NCBI GenBank assembly: GCA_003050565.1
Contig: PEBW01000002.1
Coordinates: forward strand, 62,001 to 126,000
DNA length: 64,000 bases
Reading direction: 5' to 3'
Source of the DNA: Brockia lithotrophica
Lineage (GTDB): Bacteria; Bacillota; Bacilli; Thermicanales; DSM-22653
A program made the translations under genes and the position numbers. How positions within the stretch are numbered: position 1 is the first letter of the stretch; each line of letters begins with the position of its first letter. Of this stretch, positions 50,743-59,828 are shown in pieces. A model generated the notes under the pieces. It was given only the letters and a program-made list of their open reading frames with translations, made no database searches and was not told where the DNA came from.

Positions 50743-51540
50743 ATGCTCCCCTTTGCGGAGGCGGAAGGAGTTGCGGGCTTCGAGGACCCCGCGTTTTGGG
50801 CCGCCGCCCTGGGCATCGTCCTCCTCGACCTCGTGCTCGCTGGCGACAACGCCCTCGTGATCGCCCTGGCCGCGCGGGAAGTCCCCGTACACGGGCGGAG
50901 GCGGGTGATCTTTGTCGGAACGTTCCTCGCCGTGATCCTCCGGATCCTCTTTGCCTTCCTGGCGGTACTCCTCCTTCGCCTTCCCGCCCTTCGGGCCGTG
51001 GGGGGGATCCTCCTCGTGTGGATCGCCTACCGCTTCCTCCGCCACGAAGCGGAGCGGCGAAAAAAGGCGCGGGGGAAGCGCACCGGAGAGGAACATCCGG
51101 AAGGCGCAGAAGAAAACGCGCCGGTAGGCGGCCAAAGCGAGCGGGCGGCGATCGGGACTGCCGCCGCGGCGATCGCCGCGCGCACGATGGCGCAGGCCGT
51201 TCGGCGCATCGCCCTCGCCGACACGATCATGAGTCTGGACAACGTGCTCGCCATCGCCGCCGTGGCGCGAAGCGAACCGGTCCTTCTCGTATTCGGCCTC
51301 GCGTTGAGCGTTCCCCTCATGATCTGGGGGAGCACGCTCATCGCGGGACTCATGGACCGCTTCCCCATCCTCGTGGACGTGGGAGGTGCGGTCCTCCTCT
51401 GGAGCGCCGCCCACATGGTCCTCGAGGACCCGCTGACCGGCCCGTTGTTCTCCACGTCATGGGCGCGCTGGGGGTTCGTCCTCCTCGTCCTCGTGGGGAC
51501 TTTCCTCCTCGCCTACCTCCCCCGGATCCGGGAGAGGTAG
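50743..51540 (+). CDS. terC: TerC-family membrane protein, probable metal exporter
   Basis: TerC/YjbE-type proteins export manganese or metallate exoenzymes during secretion. The 265-residue protein has seven helices and the two acidic family motifs LDLVLAGDNALVIALA and ALADTIMSLDNVLAIAAVA, each with the paired Asp-Asn. A charged cytosolic loop of about 35 residues (KKARGKRTGEEHPEGAEENA) separates the halves. ATG 50743 follows AAAAGGAGG. Its 3' end overlaps the convergent recX by 84 bases. Confidence 0.9.
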   Translation: MLPFAEAEGVAGFEDPAFWAAALGIVLLDLVLAGDNALVIALAAREVPVHGRRRVIFVGTFLAVILRILFAFLAVLLLRLPALRAVGGILLVWIAYRFLRHEAERRKKARGKRTGEEHPEGAEENAPVGGQSERAAIGTAAAAIAARTMAQAVRRIALADTIMSLDNVLAIAAVARSEPVLLVFGLALSVPLMIWGSTLIAGLMDRFPILVDVGGAVLLWSAAHMVLEDPLTGPLFSTSWARWGFVLLVLVGTFLLAYLPRIRER

Positions 51541-52164
51541 GCCTTCCGGGAGGAAGGAAAACCACTCCTCCAACACCCGAAGCACCGCGGACGCGGAAAA
51601 CCCCCGCCCGAGGAGGAAGCGCGCGAGGCGCATGCGGCGCGCCTCCTCGTCGCCCTCGAGGCGCGGCAGGCGCCGCTCGGCCAGGGAACGGGCGAGGCGG
51701 TACTCCTCCTCCGAATCCAAGTCGCGCAAGACGGCGTCGGCGATCTCGCGGTCGACGCCTTTTTTGCGCAGCTCGGCAAAAAGCGCCCAACGCCCCCTCG
51801 GGCTCGAGGCGGTGCGCAACTCCACGTACGTCTCCGCGTAGCGGCGGTCGTCGAGGTAGCCCTGCCGCTTGAGCTCCCGAACCACCGCGCGCACGACCTC
51901 CGGGGAAAATCCTTTCGCGCGCAGCGCGCGGCGCACCTCCGCTTCCGTCCGCATGCGCCGCGCAAGGAGGGAGATCGCCCGCTCCTTGGCGCGCGCCACT
52001 TCTGCCTCTTCCCGCAGCTCCTCCCGTTCGGCGGACGAGAGCGCCGTCCCGGGGACGAGGGAACGGCGGACGACGAGCTCCTCGGGTAGCTCCGTACGCA
52101 CCCCGTCGTCCCAGACGACTTCCACGTACCCGCGCTTCCCGACTTCCACGGCGGCGACGCGCAC
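51457..52164 (-). CDS. recX: Regulatory protein RecX
   Basis: Modulates RecA filaments. The 235-residue protein has an N-terminal Firmicutes extension (VAAVEVGKRGYVEVVWDDGV) and three helical RecX repeats: AISLLARRMRTEAEVRRALR, YLDDRRYAETYVELR and RLARFLLGRGFSASAVLRVL. GTG 52164 follows GGGAAGG. An acidic tail of about 28 residues is encoded within the terC 3' end on the other strand. It lies 38 bases after the ABC permease, so it may be cotranscribed with the importer. Confidence 0.9.
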   Translation of the reverse strand: MRVAAVEVGKRGYVEVVWDDGVRTELPEELVVRRSLVPGTALSSAEREELREEAEVARAKERAISLLARRMRTEAEVRRALRAKGFSPEVVRAVVRELKRQGYLDDRRYAETYVELRTASSPRGRWALFAELRKKGVDREIADAVLRDLDSEEEYRLARSLAERRLPRLEGDEEARRMRLARFLLGRGFSASAVLRVLEEWFSFLPEGLPLPDPGEVGEEESPHEDEEDEPPARP

Positions 52165-52202
52165 GGGACCTTCCCGGCCGGCGTCACCCCCGCGGCGGTC
52201 GC

Positions 52203-52982
52203 CTAGCGTTCCTCCGTCCACACGAGTTCGCCCTCCTTTCGCCGCCGCGCCCAAGGCGCCCAAAGGGCTTCGAGGACGTCGAGAAACACGTATAAGATCA
52301 ACCCCAAAAATCCGAAAAGGGCGACGACGGCAAAGATCTCCCCGTAGGCGTAGCGCGACTGCGCCCGCTGGATCAAATAGCCGAGTCCTTCCTCCGTGGC
52401 GTACGTTTCGACGAGGAAGAGCACGGAAAGGGCGATCCCCGTATTCACGCGGAGGGCCGTAAGAAGCGCGGGCAGCGCAGCGGGGAGGTACACGTGGCGG
52501 TAGAGGTCCCACGGCCGCGCGCCGAGGGCGCGCACGGAGAGAACGTAGGCGGGATCCACGGTGCGCGCCGCGTCCCGGACGACGATGAGGAGCTGATAGA
52601 AGAGAATGAGGAAGAGGATCGCCTCTTTCGACAGATCGCCAAGACCCAAGAGGAGGAAAAACACGGGCATGAGCGCCGTCTTGGGAATCGGGTACGTGAG
52701 GTAGACGTAGGGGGCGATCCGCTCGTCCCACCTCGGGTGCGTGCCGAGGAAGAGGCCCAGGGGCAGGGCCATGAGGACGGCCCAGGCGGTCGCCACCCCT
52801 ACCCGCTTGAGGCTCGCCCCTACGTGGTGGACGAGCCCCTCCTCCCACAGGCGCAAAAAGCCCCGAAAAGCGACCGGTGGCGGAGGAAAGACGGGGTTGT
52901 GGAGGAGCATGGCGATCCCCCACCAGAGGCCGAAGAGTACGCCGAAGGCGACGAACAGTCGCACCGGCGCGCGGAGGCTCAA
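52203..52982 (-). CDS. ABC importer permease (SsuC/TauC/ThiX type)
   Basis: A 259-residue permease with about six helices and the EAA-type loop VRALGARPWDLYRHVYLPAALP. The family carries nitrate, sulfonates, taurine or thiamin pyrimidine precursors. TTG 52982 is chosen because GGAGGTG ends 8 bases upstream and the TTGA overlaps the ATPase stop. Substrate cannot be set from sequence. Confidence 0.9.
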   Translation of the reverse strand: MSLRAPVRLFVAFGVLFGLWWGIAMLLHNPVFPPPPVAFRGFLRLWEEGLVHHVGASLKRVGVATAWAVLMALPLGLFLGTHPRWDERIAPYVYLTYPIPKTALMPVFFLLLGLGDLSKEAILFLILFYQLLIVVRDAARTVDPAYVLSVRALGARPWDLYRHVYLPAALPALLTALRVNTGIALSVLFLVETYATEEGLGYLIQRAQSRYAYGEIFAVVALFGFLGLILYVFLDVLEALWAPWARRRKEGELVWTEER

Positions 52983-53725
52983 CCCGCCATCACCTCCCGC
53001 AGGCGAACGCGGATCTCCGCGGCGAGGCGCGCCCCTTCTTTTCCGCCGTGCACGGGGTTCTCCCACACGTGTGCCACCCTCCCCGGCTGGGGCGTGAAGA
53101 GAAAGATCCGACTTCCGAGGCGGACCGCCTCCTCGATGTCGTGGGTGACGAGAAGGGCCGTAAACCCGTATTCCGCGTGCATCCGGAGGAGAAAGGCCTG
53201 CATCGCCTCACGGGTGAGTGCGTCGAGGGAGGAAAAGGGCTCGTCCAAGAGGAGGAGCCGGGGCAAGGTGACGAGGGCGCGGGCGAGGGCCACACGGGCC
53301 CGCTGCCCTCCGGAGAGTTCGTAGGGCCTGCGATGGCCGAGGCCTTGGAGCCCGACTTCCGCCAGAACCGCGTGGACGCGGGCGCGAATTTCCTCCCGGG
53401 GTACCCTACGAAAGAGAAGCCCCAGAGCGACGTTGTCTTCTACGGTTTTCCAAGGGAGGAGGGCGTCGCTCTGGAGGACGAGCGCTACGTCGCGCCGCGG
53501 ATCGAATTCGGGAGCGCGGTAGACGATGCTCCCCGTGTACTCCCCGCCGAGCCCGGCGAGGAGGTGGAGGAGCGTGCTCTTTCCCGACCCCGAAGGCCCG
53601 AGGAGGACGGCGATCTCCCCGCGGCGCACGTCGAGGTCCACGCCGTCCAGGGCGAGGACGCTTCCCCTGGGACCGCGGTACGCGGCGCGGAGGCCGCGCA
53701 CTTCGAGGAGGAGATCCGCGCTCAT
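52979..53725 (-). CDS. ABC importer ATPase (SsuB/TauB type)
   Basis: The 248-residue ATPase has Walker A GPSGSGKST, Q-loop LVLQSDALLPWKTV, signature ELSGGQRARVALARAL and Walker B LLLLDEPFSSLD, with the switch His in VTHDIEEAV. It belongs to the nitrate/sulfonate/taurine/pyrimidine group. ATG 53725 overlaps the stop of the binding-protein gene (ATGA). Confidence 0.95.
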   Translation of the reverse strand: MSADLLLEVRGLRAAYRGPRGSVLALDGVDLDVRRGEIAVLLGPSGSGKSTLLHLLAGLGGEYTGSIVYRAPEFDPRRDVALVLQSDALLPWKTVEDNVALGLLFRRVPREEIRARVHAVLAEVGLQGLGHRRPYELSGGQRARVALARALVTLPRLLLLDEPFSSLDALTREAMQAFLLRMHAEYGFTALLVTHDIEEAVRLGSRIFLFTPQPGRVAHVWENPVHGGKEGARLAAEIRVRLREVMAG

Positions 53726-54786
53726 CGGCTTCCAAACCCCGGTGCGAGGAGCATGTCGGGCGTGACCTCGGTCGAGAGAAGGTCCTTCCCCCGGAGCCAG
53801 GCGAGCACGTCCTCGATTTCCTGTCGCGGCGGGGGTGCGGGGAGCGGGAAACGCGGCACGGTGTAGGTGGCTTCGAGCTCCTGCGGGACCCGGGCGCTCT
53901 CCACGAAATCTCGGCGGTAGCGTTCGGGAGAGGCGTTCAGCGTATCTACCGCTTCCCGCAGGGCGGCGAAGAACCCTTCCATGGCGCGGCTGTTCTCTGC
54001 GAGGAAGGGGCCAGAAAAGACGAGGACCGCGTGCGTGAGGTTGTTTCCCCGGTCGTCGACGAGCACGCGCGCACCCCTCCTCTCCGCGAGGGTGGCGAGC
54101 GGTTCGGGGAGCACGGCGGCGTCGACGTTTCCTTCCGCGAGCATCGTCATGCGGTCGGGCATCTTGGGCACCCAACTCTTGACGACTTCCCGGGGGGCCA
54201 CGCCGAGCCGTTCGAGGAACCGGTCGCCGACGTACTCGACCACCGAGTTTTGCGACATCGCCACCTGACGGCCGCGCAGCGCCTCGGGCGTGAGCGGATC
54301 CGGCCAGGCCACGCGCGGAGAGCCGAGAAGGGCGAAGGTGCGCGTTTCCGGCGAAGCCTCCATGAGGGCTACGGTCACGCGTACATCCTTGCCGCTCCCG
54401 CGGAGGAGGGAGGCGGCGACGAGGTCCGACACCATACCGTCGATCTGGCCCGCCAGAAAGGCGCTGTCCCTCTCGGAAGCGCTCTGGAAGGGGACGAGCG
54501 TCACCTCGATTCCCCTCCGGGTAAAGGCGCCCGTCCGCTCGGCGACGACGAGCGGGAAGGCGTCGATCGTCGGCAATATTCCCACGCGCACGGCGAGGCG
54601 GTTTTCTCCCGCAGGCGGACGGACGTCTGCCGGCGCGGGGGAGGCCGGGGATGCCTCCCCACCTCCCGCCGAAGGCGATGCGGGCGCCTGGCGGGCGCAG
54701 CCGGCGCCCCAAAATGCGCTTGCAAGAAGCCAGGCGAAGACAACTACCGCCAGTCTCCGCAGCCGCCCGGAATGCTTTCCGCCCAT
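53722..54786 (-). CDS. ABC importer substrate-binding lipoprotein (SsuA/NMT1 type)
   Basis: A 354-residue lipoprotein with signal peptide and lipobox GAGC (C30), a short P/A/S linker, and an SsuA/NMT1-like binding domain: VRVGILPTIDAFPLVVAERT, FTRRGIEVTLVPFQSASERD, AFLAGQIDGMVSDLVAASLL. Ligand could be a sulfonate, a pyrimidine or another small organic ion. No TPP or other riboswitch is visible upstream; instead a 9-base inverted repeat lies in the divergent intergenic region. First gene of the importer-recX run. Confidence 0.88.
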   Translation of the reverse strand: MGGKHSGRLRRLAVVVFAWLLASAFWGAGCARQAPASPSAGGGEASPASPAPADVRPPAGENRLAVRVGILPTIDAFPLVVAERTGAFTRRGIEVTLVPFQSASERDSAFLAGQIDGMVSDLVAASLLRGSGKDVRVTVALMEASPETRTFALLGSPRVAWPDPLTPEALRGRQVAMSQNSVVEYVGDRFLERLGVAPREVVKSWVPKMPDRMTMLAEGNVDAAVLPEPLATLAERRGARVLVDDRGNNLTHAVLVFSGPFLAENSRAMEGFFAALREAVDTLNASPERYRRDFVESARVPQELEATYTVPRFPLPAPPPRQEIEDVLAWLRGKDLLSTEVTPDMLLAPGFGSR

Positions 54787-54927
54787 GTAGCCAATCGCCC
54801 CCTTGTCCCCTTCTCCGAGCTTCTTTTGGGGAATTGTGAACCGTACGTCCTCGTCCTCGTGCCGTGATTTTTTGCCGCAGAGCGCGGGACGTCGGCGCAC
54901 GTCCGCCACCCCGAGAGTCGCCGCTGT

Positions 54928-54968
54928 GGTATGCTTGAAGTACGCGCACGTCCCGCTGTAAGCATACC
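54928..54968. promoter_or_regulatory. Nine-base inverted repeat between the importer and DUF1614 genes
   Basis: GGTATGCTT (54928-54936) and its exact complement AAGCATACC (54960-54968), 23 bases apart. Each arm contains TATGCT, and on the plus strand the arm reads TGGTATGCT like an extended -10. It lies between divergent genes and is a candidate dual operator. Confidence 0.5.
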
Positions 54969-55015
54969 GCAGTGCCGTCTCCTCCGACAAATTTGCGGCG
55001 AAGGGAGCGCATCTC

Positions 55016-55663
55016 GTGCCGTTTCTTTGGCCAATTTTTCTCCTCCTCTTGTTGCCCTTCCTCCTTCTCAACCTTTACTTTCAGCTCGTGACCTTTTCCT
55101 TCGCCAAACTTGGCCTTACACCGGAGGGGGCGACGCTTCTCCTCCTCATTTCCCTCTTCGGGAGCTTCATCAATATCCCGATCTCGCGGACGCGTACGTA
55201 CGCGCCCCCGGAACCCGTCGGGTACTTCCGCGGACCCTTTTGGGTGTACTACCGCCCGCCCCGCGTTCAGGAGACGATCCTCGCCGTGAACGTCGGCGGG
55301 GCGATCGTCCCCACGGTTTTTTCCCTTTACCTCCTCACGCGCACACCCCTCCTCCCCGCCCTCCTCGCAACGGCCATCGTGACGGTCGTCGTCCACCTTC
55401 TGGCGCGCCCCGTACCCGGCGTCGGCATCCAGGTCCCCGCCCTCCTCCCTCCCCTCGTCTCCGCCTTCGTGGCAATCCTCCTCGGCGGCGAATACGCGCC
55501 GGCCGTCGCTTACATCTCCGGCGCGCTCGGGACGCTCATCGGTGCAGACCTCCTCAACCTTAGCCGAATCCGCTCCCTAGGCGGTCAGGTGATGAGCATC
55601 GGCGGTGCGGGCGTCTTCGACGGGATCTTCCTCGTGGGCATCTTTTCCGCCCTCCTCGCCTAG
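55016..55663 (+). CDS. DUF1614 family membrane protein
   Basis: A 215-residue protein with six to seven helices and the DUF1614 blocks ISLFGSFINIPISRTRTY, VNVGGAIVPTVFSLYLL, ISGALGTLIGADLLNL and the C-terminal SIGGAGVFDGIFLVGIFSALLA. Function unknown. GTG 55016 follows GAAGGGAG. Divergent from the importer. Confidence 0.88.
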   Translation: MPFLWPIFLLLLLPFLLLNLYFQLVTFSFAKLGLTPEGATLLLLISLFGSFINIPISRTRTYAPPEPVGYFRGPFWVYYRPPRVQETILAVNVGGAIVPTVFSLYLLTRTPLLPALLATAIVTVVVHLLARPVPGVGIQVPALLPPLVSAFVAILLGGEYAPAVAYISGALGTLIGADLLNLSRIRSLGGQVMSIGGAGVFDGIFLVGIFSALLA

Positions 55664-55704
55664 CGGAACTTTCCGCGGAGCGGATGCCGCGCAAAGGGGC
55701 GGCG

Positions 55705-55989
55705 TTACGGCAGGACTTCCTCCTCGTCCACCTCCGCGATCTCGCGCCAGGCGAGGTAGAAGCCGATGAACGCACCCGCGAGGTAAAGGAGCGTACCCAA
55801 AAAGGCGAGGAAGCGCCCTTCGCGTCGGCTGCGAAACGACCTCTCCTTCGTCCGGCAGGGCAAAGATCGGGGTTCGGGAGGTGCGGCCCTTCGCGGATCC
55901 CGTCTGCGCAGAGTCCCCGCGCGTGGGGAAGGGCGAGCGATTTTTGCTTCCCGTGAGGGGGAAGGACGCCATACCCGCCCGTTTTCCAC
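55705..55989 (-). CDS. Small one-helix membrane protein
   Basis: A 94-residue product whose N-terminal 55 residues are basic and P/R-rich, followed by one helix (FLAFLGTLLYLAGAFIGFYL) and an acidic end (EIAEVDEEEVLP). GTG 55989 is supported by GGAGGTG at 5-6 bases. The helix and acidic tail look real; the basic part may be partly non-coding if translation starts later. Not recognised. It is 150 bases downstream of mecA. Confidence 0.45.
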   Translation of the reverse strand: MENGRVWRPSPSREAKIARPSPRAGTLRRRDPRRAAPPEPRSLPCRTKERSFRSRREGRFLAFLGTLLYLAGAFIGFYLAWREIAEVDEEEVLP

Positions 55990-56052
55990 GTTCCCACCTC
56001 CCCCGGCCGCCTTCCTCCCAGCGTATGCACCGCGCGTACCGAAGCGAGGGCG

Positions 56053-56098
56053 GGAAAAAGACGGCTACCCCGGGGCGGCATGCCGCTCCCGGGGTAGA
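56053..56098 (-). terminator. Terminator of mecA
   Basis: Arms CTACCCCGGG (56065-56074) and its complement (56088-56097), with a second nested palindrome GCGGCATGCCGC inside the loop. On the minus strand CTTTTTC follows. Confidence 0.8.
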
Positions 56099-56137
56099 AC
56101 AGAACGCACGGCGCGAAGTCCGCATTCGGCCACCGGA

Positions 56138-56731
56138 TCACGCGAAGTGCGCGCGAAGCGTGCCCAAGGCGTCCTCCGCAATGATCTTCTTCCCGTATTC
56201 CTCGAGGATCGCCTCGCTCACGGACACCGCCTCTCCGTACTCCGTGAGCACGGCGAGCGCCTGTGCGGACTTCCCCACCTCGCGAATCAAGGTCTCGGGG
56301 AAATAGAGGACGTACAGCTTGCGGTAGGCGTACAGCCGGCCGCCGTGCGGGAGGATCCCCGCAAGCTTGTGCGCCGCCGCAATGACGTGCTCTATGTCGC
56401 GAAAGGCTACGACGACGTCTTCCCGCTCCGCGAGGAGAACCTCCATCTGCAGACTCTCGTCTCCGTCCTCCTCGTAGGCGGCTTCGTCTTCTGCCGTACG
56501 GCTGATCACGACGACCATTCCGTGCGCCGGAAGGGTAAAGATCTCTACCGCCACAGGCCCCCGAGCTTCGAAGCCCACCTCGTAGTACGCTTGCTCGAGC
56601 ATGTCGTGGAAGAGCTCGTGGACCTTGGGCAGGTCCTTCCACAGGTCCTCCCGGTCGAGCTGGCGTTCCGCGAGGTCGTCGGGCGTGAGGAAAAAACGCA
56701 CCTTGTCCGGAGAAATCCGTTCGATCCGCAC
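56138..56731 (-). CDS. mecA: Adaptor protein MecA
   Basis: ClpC adaptor targeting substrates such as ComK for degradation. The 197-residue protein starts RIERISPDKVRFFLTPDDLA and ends with the ClpC-binding domain: VVVAFRDIEHVIAAAHKLA, YAYRKLYVLYFPETL, LTEYGEAVSVSEAILEEYGK. It is about 20 residues shorter than the Bacillus protein because the acidic linker is short. GTG 56731 follows GAGGGGGG. Own terminator. Confidence 0.93.
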   Translation of the reverse strand: MRIERISPDKVRFFLTPDDLAERQLDREDLWKDLPKVHELFHDMLEQAYYEVGFEARGPVAVEIFTLPAHGMVVVISRTAEDEAAYEEDGDESLQMEVLLAEREDVVVAFRDIEHVIAAAHKLAGILPHGGRLYAYRKLYVLYFPETLIREVGKSAQALAVLTEYGEAVSVSEAILEEYGKKIIAEDALGTLRAHFA

Positions 56732-56850
56732 ACCAGTTCCCCCCTCGCAAAGACGAAGAGGAAACCCTTCGCCTTTGGGTGGTCACCTCATTCTAGCGGA
56801 ATCTCCCGGGACCCGCAAGAGAAAAAAGACCGAAACCCTCCCTCCGGCGT

Positions 56851-57228
56851 TTACAGGCGACCGCCGTGCCGGCGAACGAGCTCCTCGGCGTGGGCCAGGT
56901 GGATTTCGGGAACCACGGCCGCAAGTACGACGCTCCATCCCTCCACGCGGCCTCCGCCGTCGGCCAACCCGGAGACCGTCGGGTCGGATCCGAGGAGCAC
57001 GGCGGCGTCACGGGACGGGACGTCCACGTCGAGGACGGAACCCGCAAGGGAAGGGATCCTCCCGCTCATCGGGTCCGGGCGACCGGCGTCTCCGTACGGC
57101 TGGGCGTAGAGGGGCTCCACGCGCACGTCGTCGATTCCGAGCTGCCACAACGCTTCCTTGACGCGATCGGCGTCTTCGGCACTTCGGAAGTAGGCGATGA
57201 GGTGGCGTTCGGCCTTGGTCTCAGACAC
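56851..57228 (-). CDS. Conserved Bacillales protein of unknown function
   Basis: The 125-residue product has a ferredoxin-like start (HLIAYFRSAEDADRVKEALW) and ends VVPEIHLAHAEELVRRHGG, with a middle segment MSGRIPSLAGSVLDVD typical of a family I recall only as hypothetical proteins in Bacillales. No signal or helix. GTG 57228 follows GGAGGGAG. It stands between mecA and hfq without evident operon link. Confidence 0.65.
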   Translation of the reverse strand: MSETKAERHLIAYFRSAEDADRVKEALWQLGIDDVRVEPLYAQPYGDAGRPDPMSGRIPSLAGSVLDVDVPSRDAAVLLGSDPTVSGLADGGGRVEGWSVVLAAVVPEIHLAHAEELVRRHGGRL

Positions 57229-57399
57229 ACGAGCTCCCTCCTTATGCGTGTGCGTGCGCGAAAAAGCGCGTGAAAAAGGCGGACAGCCATAGGCTACCCG
57301 CCCTGAGGAAGGTGCATTCTCGCGCGCCGAGGGCCTTTCGAAGACTTTGCATTCCTCCGTACGGCGTTCGCCCCTACCCCCGCCGGAACGCGGACGCGC

Positions 57400-57696
57400 T
57401 TACGGGGACGCGCTTTCACCCTGCGAGGTGGGTGCCGCTTCCGGGCGCTCCTCCCGCGCGCGTTCCGCAAACGCCCCTTGGTAGTTCACGGGGCGGGCAG
57501 GGGCAAAGGTGGAAATCGCGTGCTTGTACACGAGTTGCGGCTTCCCCTCACTTTCGATCACGACGGTGAAGTTGTCGAACGCGCGGACGAACCCCCGAAG
57601 CTGAAAGCCGTTTATGAGGTAAACGGTCACGGGGATGTTGTCCTTCCGAAGCTGGTTCAAAAAGGTGTCCTGGATGTTCACCTGCGCCTTGACCAC
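57400..57696 (-). CDS. hfq: RNA chaperone Hfq
   Basis: Hexameric Sm-like RNA-binding protein. The Sm core is intact: [53 protein letters not shown]. The C-terminal tail of about 30 residues is longer than in Bacillus subtilis. GTG 57696 (or TTG 57699) follows GGAGG. The hfq-miaA-mutL-mutS order is the Bacillales one. Confidence 0.97.
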   Translation of the reverse strand: MVKAQVNIQDTFLNQLRKDNIPVTVYLINGFQLRGFVRAFDNFTVVIESEGKPQLVYKHAISTFAPARPVNYQGAFAERAREERPEAAPTSQGESASP

Positions 57697-57805
57697 CAAA
57701 CCCTTGCCTCCTCGTCCTCTCGCGAGTTTCGCGCGGTCGTTCCGCCGAAAGACTTCCCGGCACCCTGCGGGATTCCGCACCGCAGGCGCCGACGCCGCCT
57801 TCCTC

Positions 57806-59803
57806 CTATGTTGAATTCGCCCCGGTGCAAAAGAATCCTGCTACGAGGGCGAAAATTTCTTTCCGGCTCTCTTCGCGAACCTCCTCCTCCCAGGGAAACC
57901 AGCGAACGTCGGGGAGGCCGCGAAACCAGCTCAGCTGGCGCTTCGCGTACTGCTTCGTTCGTCGCTTGATGAGCCGCACGGCTTCCTCCAGCGTCGTCTC
58001 GCCGCGCAACACGGGGACGAGCTCCTTGTAGCCGAGGGCCTGAAGAGCCGTGGCCTCCGCGTCGAGGCCGGCTTCGAGAAGGGAGCGGGCTTCCTCGAGA
58101 AGCCCGCGGGCGATCTGCTCGTCGACGCGCGCCTCGATCCGGCGGTAGAGCCGCGTTCGCTCCATCGTGATTCCGAGGAACAGGAGGCGGAACGGGCTTT
58201 GGCGCCGCTTTTTCGGAGGGAGGCTCCCTTCTCCGCGAGGGGCCGACCCCGCAAAAGCGGAGTCCCCGCCTCCGGGCTCGACCGGTTGCCCTCCGGTCGG
58301 CGCGCCGGAGGCGCTAAACTCCGCCTCCCATCCTTCCGGAGAAATCCCGAGGCGCTCCAGGGCGCGGACGGTGCGCCGGACGTCGCGGGGATGAACGGAT
58401 GCCACTTCCGGGACGAGCGCGCGGGCCCGCTCCCAAAGGCGCTCGGGGCCCACCTTCTCCGCGAGGGCGTACCACCGTTCGCGCCGGGCGGGATCGCGCC
58501 CGGGAGACGAAAAGTCGTAATCCGGGTAGTAGACGACGGCGTTTACGTACAGACCCGTCCCCCCTACGAGGAGAGGGATCCGGCCGCGGGCGAGGATTTC
58601 GCGAATCGCCTGAAGGGCGAGCTTCTGGTACTCGGCCACGGAAAACGATTCCCAGGGGTCGCGAATGTCCAGGAGGTGGTGGGGAATCCGCCGGCGGATT
58701 TCCGGCGCCACCTTGTCCGTACCGATCTCCATCCCGCGGTAAACCTGCATGGCGTCCGCGTTCACGATTTCCAAGGGGAAGCGCTCGGCAAGCTCGAGGC
58801 TCAGAGCCGTCTTCCCCACCGCCGTGGGGCCCACGAGGGCGATCAGCGGGGCGCCCGCGAGGTCGTCCGCCTTTTCGGCCGCCCCTTCTTCTCCGCGAAG
58901 CCTCCCCTCACGCTCGTACACCCCCTCGCCGCGAGGATTCCCGCCGCACTCGTACACCCCCTCGCCGCGAGAGCTCCCGTCGCGCCCGTGCGCCCCCGGG
59001 CCGCACTCGCGAAGGCCGTAGGTGAAGGACGCTCCTTGACGGCGGAGGAGGGGGACGAGTCCGAGCGAGGCAAAGTCGGTCCCGCGGACGGAGGTCTTCA
59101 CGAGGACGAGACGTCGAGCCGCCCGGCAGGCGGCCTCCACGTCCTCGCGGCGCAGGGGAGAATCCAGGGCGACACGGCGGACTGCGGCCATCGTGGACGA
59201 ACCCGGGACGCTCCCCGCGGGAAACATGGGGTCGAAGAACACGACGTCCACCGAGGCGGGAGGAAGCCCGGGAAGGACGTCCCGGAAATCGCCCAAGCGC
59301 GCGTCGATGCGCAGGTAGGCCCGGCGAACGTCTTCGTCGGGAAAGGGGTACACCGTTCGTCCCTCGCGGAAGAGCACGTAGATGGGAAGCGAGCCTTCGA
59401 CGCCCGTCACCGCCCCGCTCTCCCCTACGACGAACGACCAGACGGCCGCGTCCCCTCCCAAACCGAGCGTCGCGTCGAAGACCACGTCGCCCGACCTCGC
59501 AGAGGAAACTTGTACCATTAGATCACTTTTGCCCTCCCGCAGAGCCTTTATGCGTCGGAGGGCCATCCCGGGGTGAAAAAAGAGGGGGTAAGGGAGGTCG
59601 GGGAGGACGAGGAGGAGGTCGTGCGGCGGAGGAGATTCCGTCACGGCGAGAAACCACCTTGCCCCCGTCTCGGCAAAGAGGCGCGCCCACGGGCGCCCGC
59701 GCCGCGGAACCACCGGAAGGCCGTAGGAATCCGCGAGGCGCGAGAGGCGCTCACGTACCTCCGGAGAAGGGGGTTCGCGCAAGCTCGTCGTGAGCACGAC
59801 CAT
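57806..59803 (-). CDS. miaA: Fusion of a YpiP-type SAM methyltransferase and tRNA dimethylallyltransferase MiaA
   Basis: One uninterrupted 665-codon frame encodes two enzymes. Residues 1-265 are a class I SAM methyltransferase of the YpiP type ([20 protein letters not shown] with LGLGGDA, then VFFDPMFP), usually a separate gene beside miaA in Firmicutes. Residues 318-665 are MiaA, which isopentenylates A37 of tRNAs: [73 protein letters not shown]. MiaA has an extra P/G/S-rich insertion before [16 protein letters not shown]. The linker (266-317) is built of repeats with RGEGVYE. ATG 59803 follows GGGAGG; in-frame GTG codons in the linker could allow a separate MiaA start. Confidence 0.88.
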   Translation of the reverse strand: MVVLTTSLREPPSPEVRERLSRLADSYGLPVVPRRGRPWARLFAETGARWFLAVTESPPPHDLLLVLPDLPYPLFFHPGMALRRIKALREGKSDLMVQVSSARSGDVVFDATLGLGGDAAVWSFVVGESGAVTGVEGSLPIYVLFREGRTVYPFPDEDVRRAYLRIDARLGDFRDVLPGLPPASVDVVFFDPMFPAGSVPGSSTMAAVRRVALDSPLRREDVEAACRAARRLVLVKTSVRGTDFASLGLVPLLRRQGASFTYGLRECGPGAHGRDGSSRGEGVYECGGNPRGEGVYEREGRLRGEEGAAEKADDLAGAPLIALVGPTAVGKTALSLELAERFPLEIVNADAMQVYRGMEIGTDKVAPEIRRRIPHHLLDIRDPWESFSVAEYQKLALQAIREILARGRIPLLVGGTGLYVNAVVYYPDYDFSSPGRDPARRERWYALAEKVGPERLWERARALVPEVASVHPRDVRRTVRALERLGISPEGWEAEFSASGAPTGGQPVEPGGGDSAFAGSAPRGEGSLPPKKRRQSPFRLLFLGITMERTRLYRRIEARVDEQIARGLLEEARSLLEAGLDAEATALQALGYKELVPVLRGETTLEEAVRLIKRRTKQYAKRQLSWFRGLPDVRWFPWEEEVREESRKEIFALVAGFFCTGANST
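58852..59008 (-). repeat. Repeat-built linker between methyltransferase and MiaA parts
   Basis: Three related units of 10-13 codons: [25 protein letters not shown] and [10 protein letters not shown]. At DNA level the core CGCGGCGAGGGGGTGTACGAG recurs about every 36 bases (split here: CGCGGCGAGG, GGGTGTACGAG). Each full unit has a GTG preceded by GAGGG, a possible internal start. Confidence 0.75.
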
Positions 59804-59828
59804 CGCCTCCCGAACCCAAAGCCCGAAT

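Noticed and set aside
54787-55015. TPP riboswitch upstream of the ABC importer
   Set aside because: Neither conserved TPP-aptamer strand is present, so thiamin-precursor uptake is not supported by regulation.
52979-55396. An 805-codon minus-strand frame
   Set aside because: Only its last 248 codons (the ABC ATPase) are real; the rest is an off-frame reading of the binding-protein gene.
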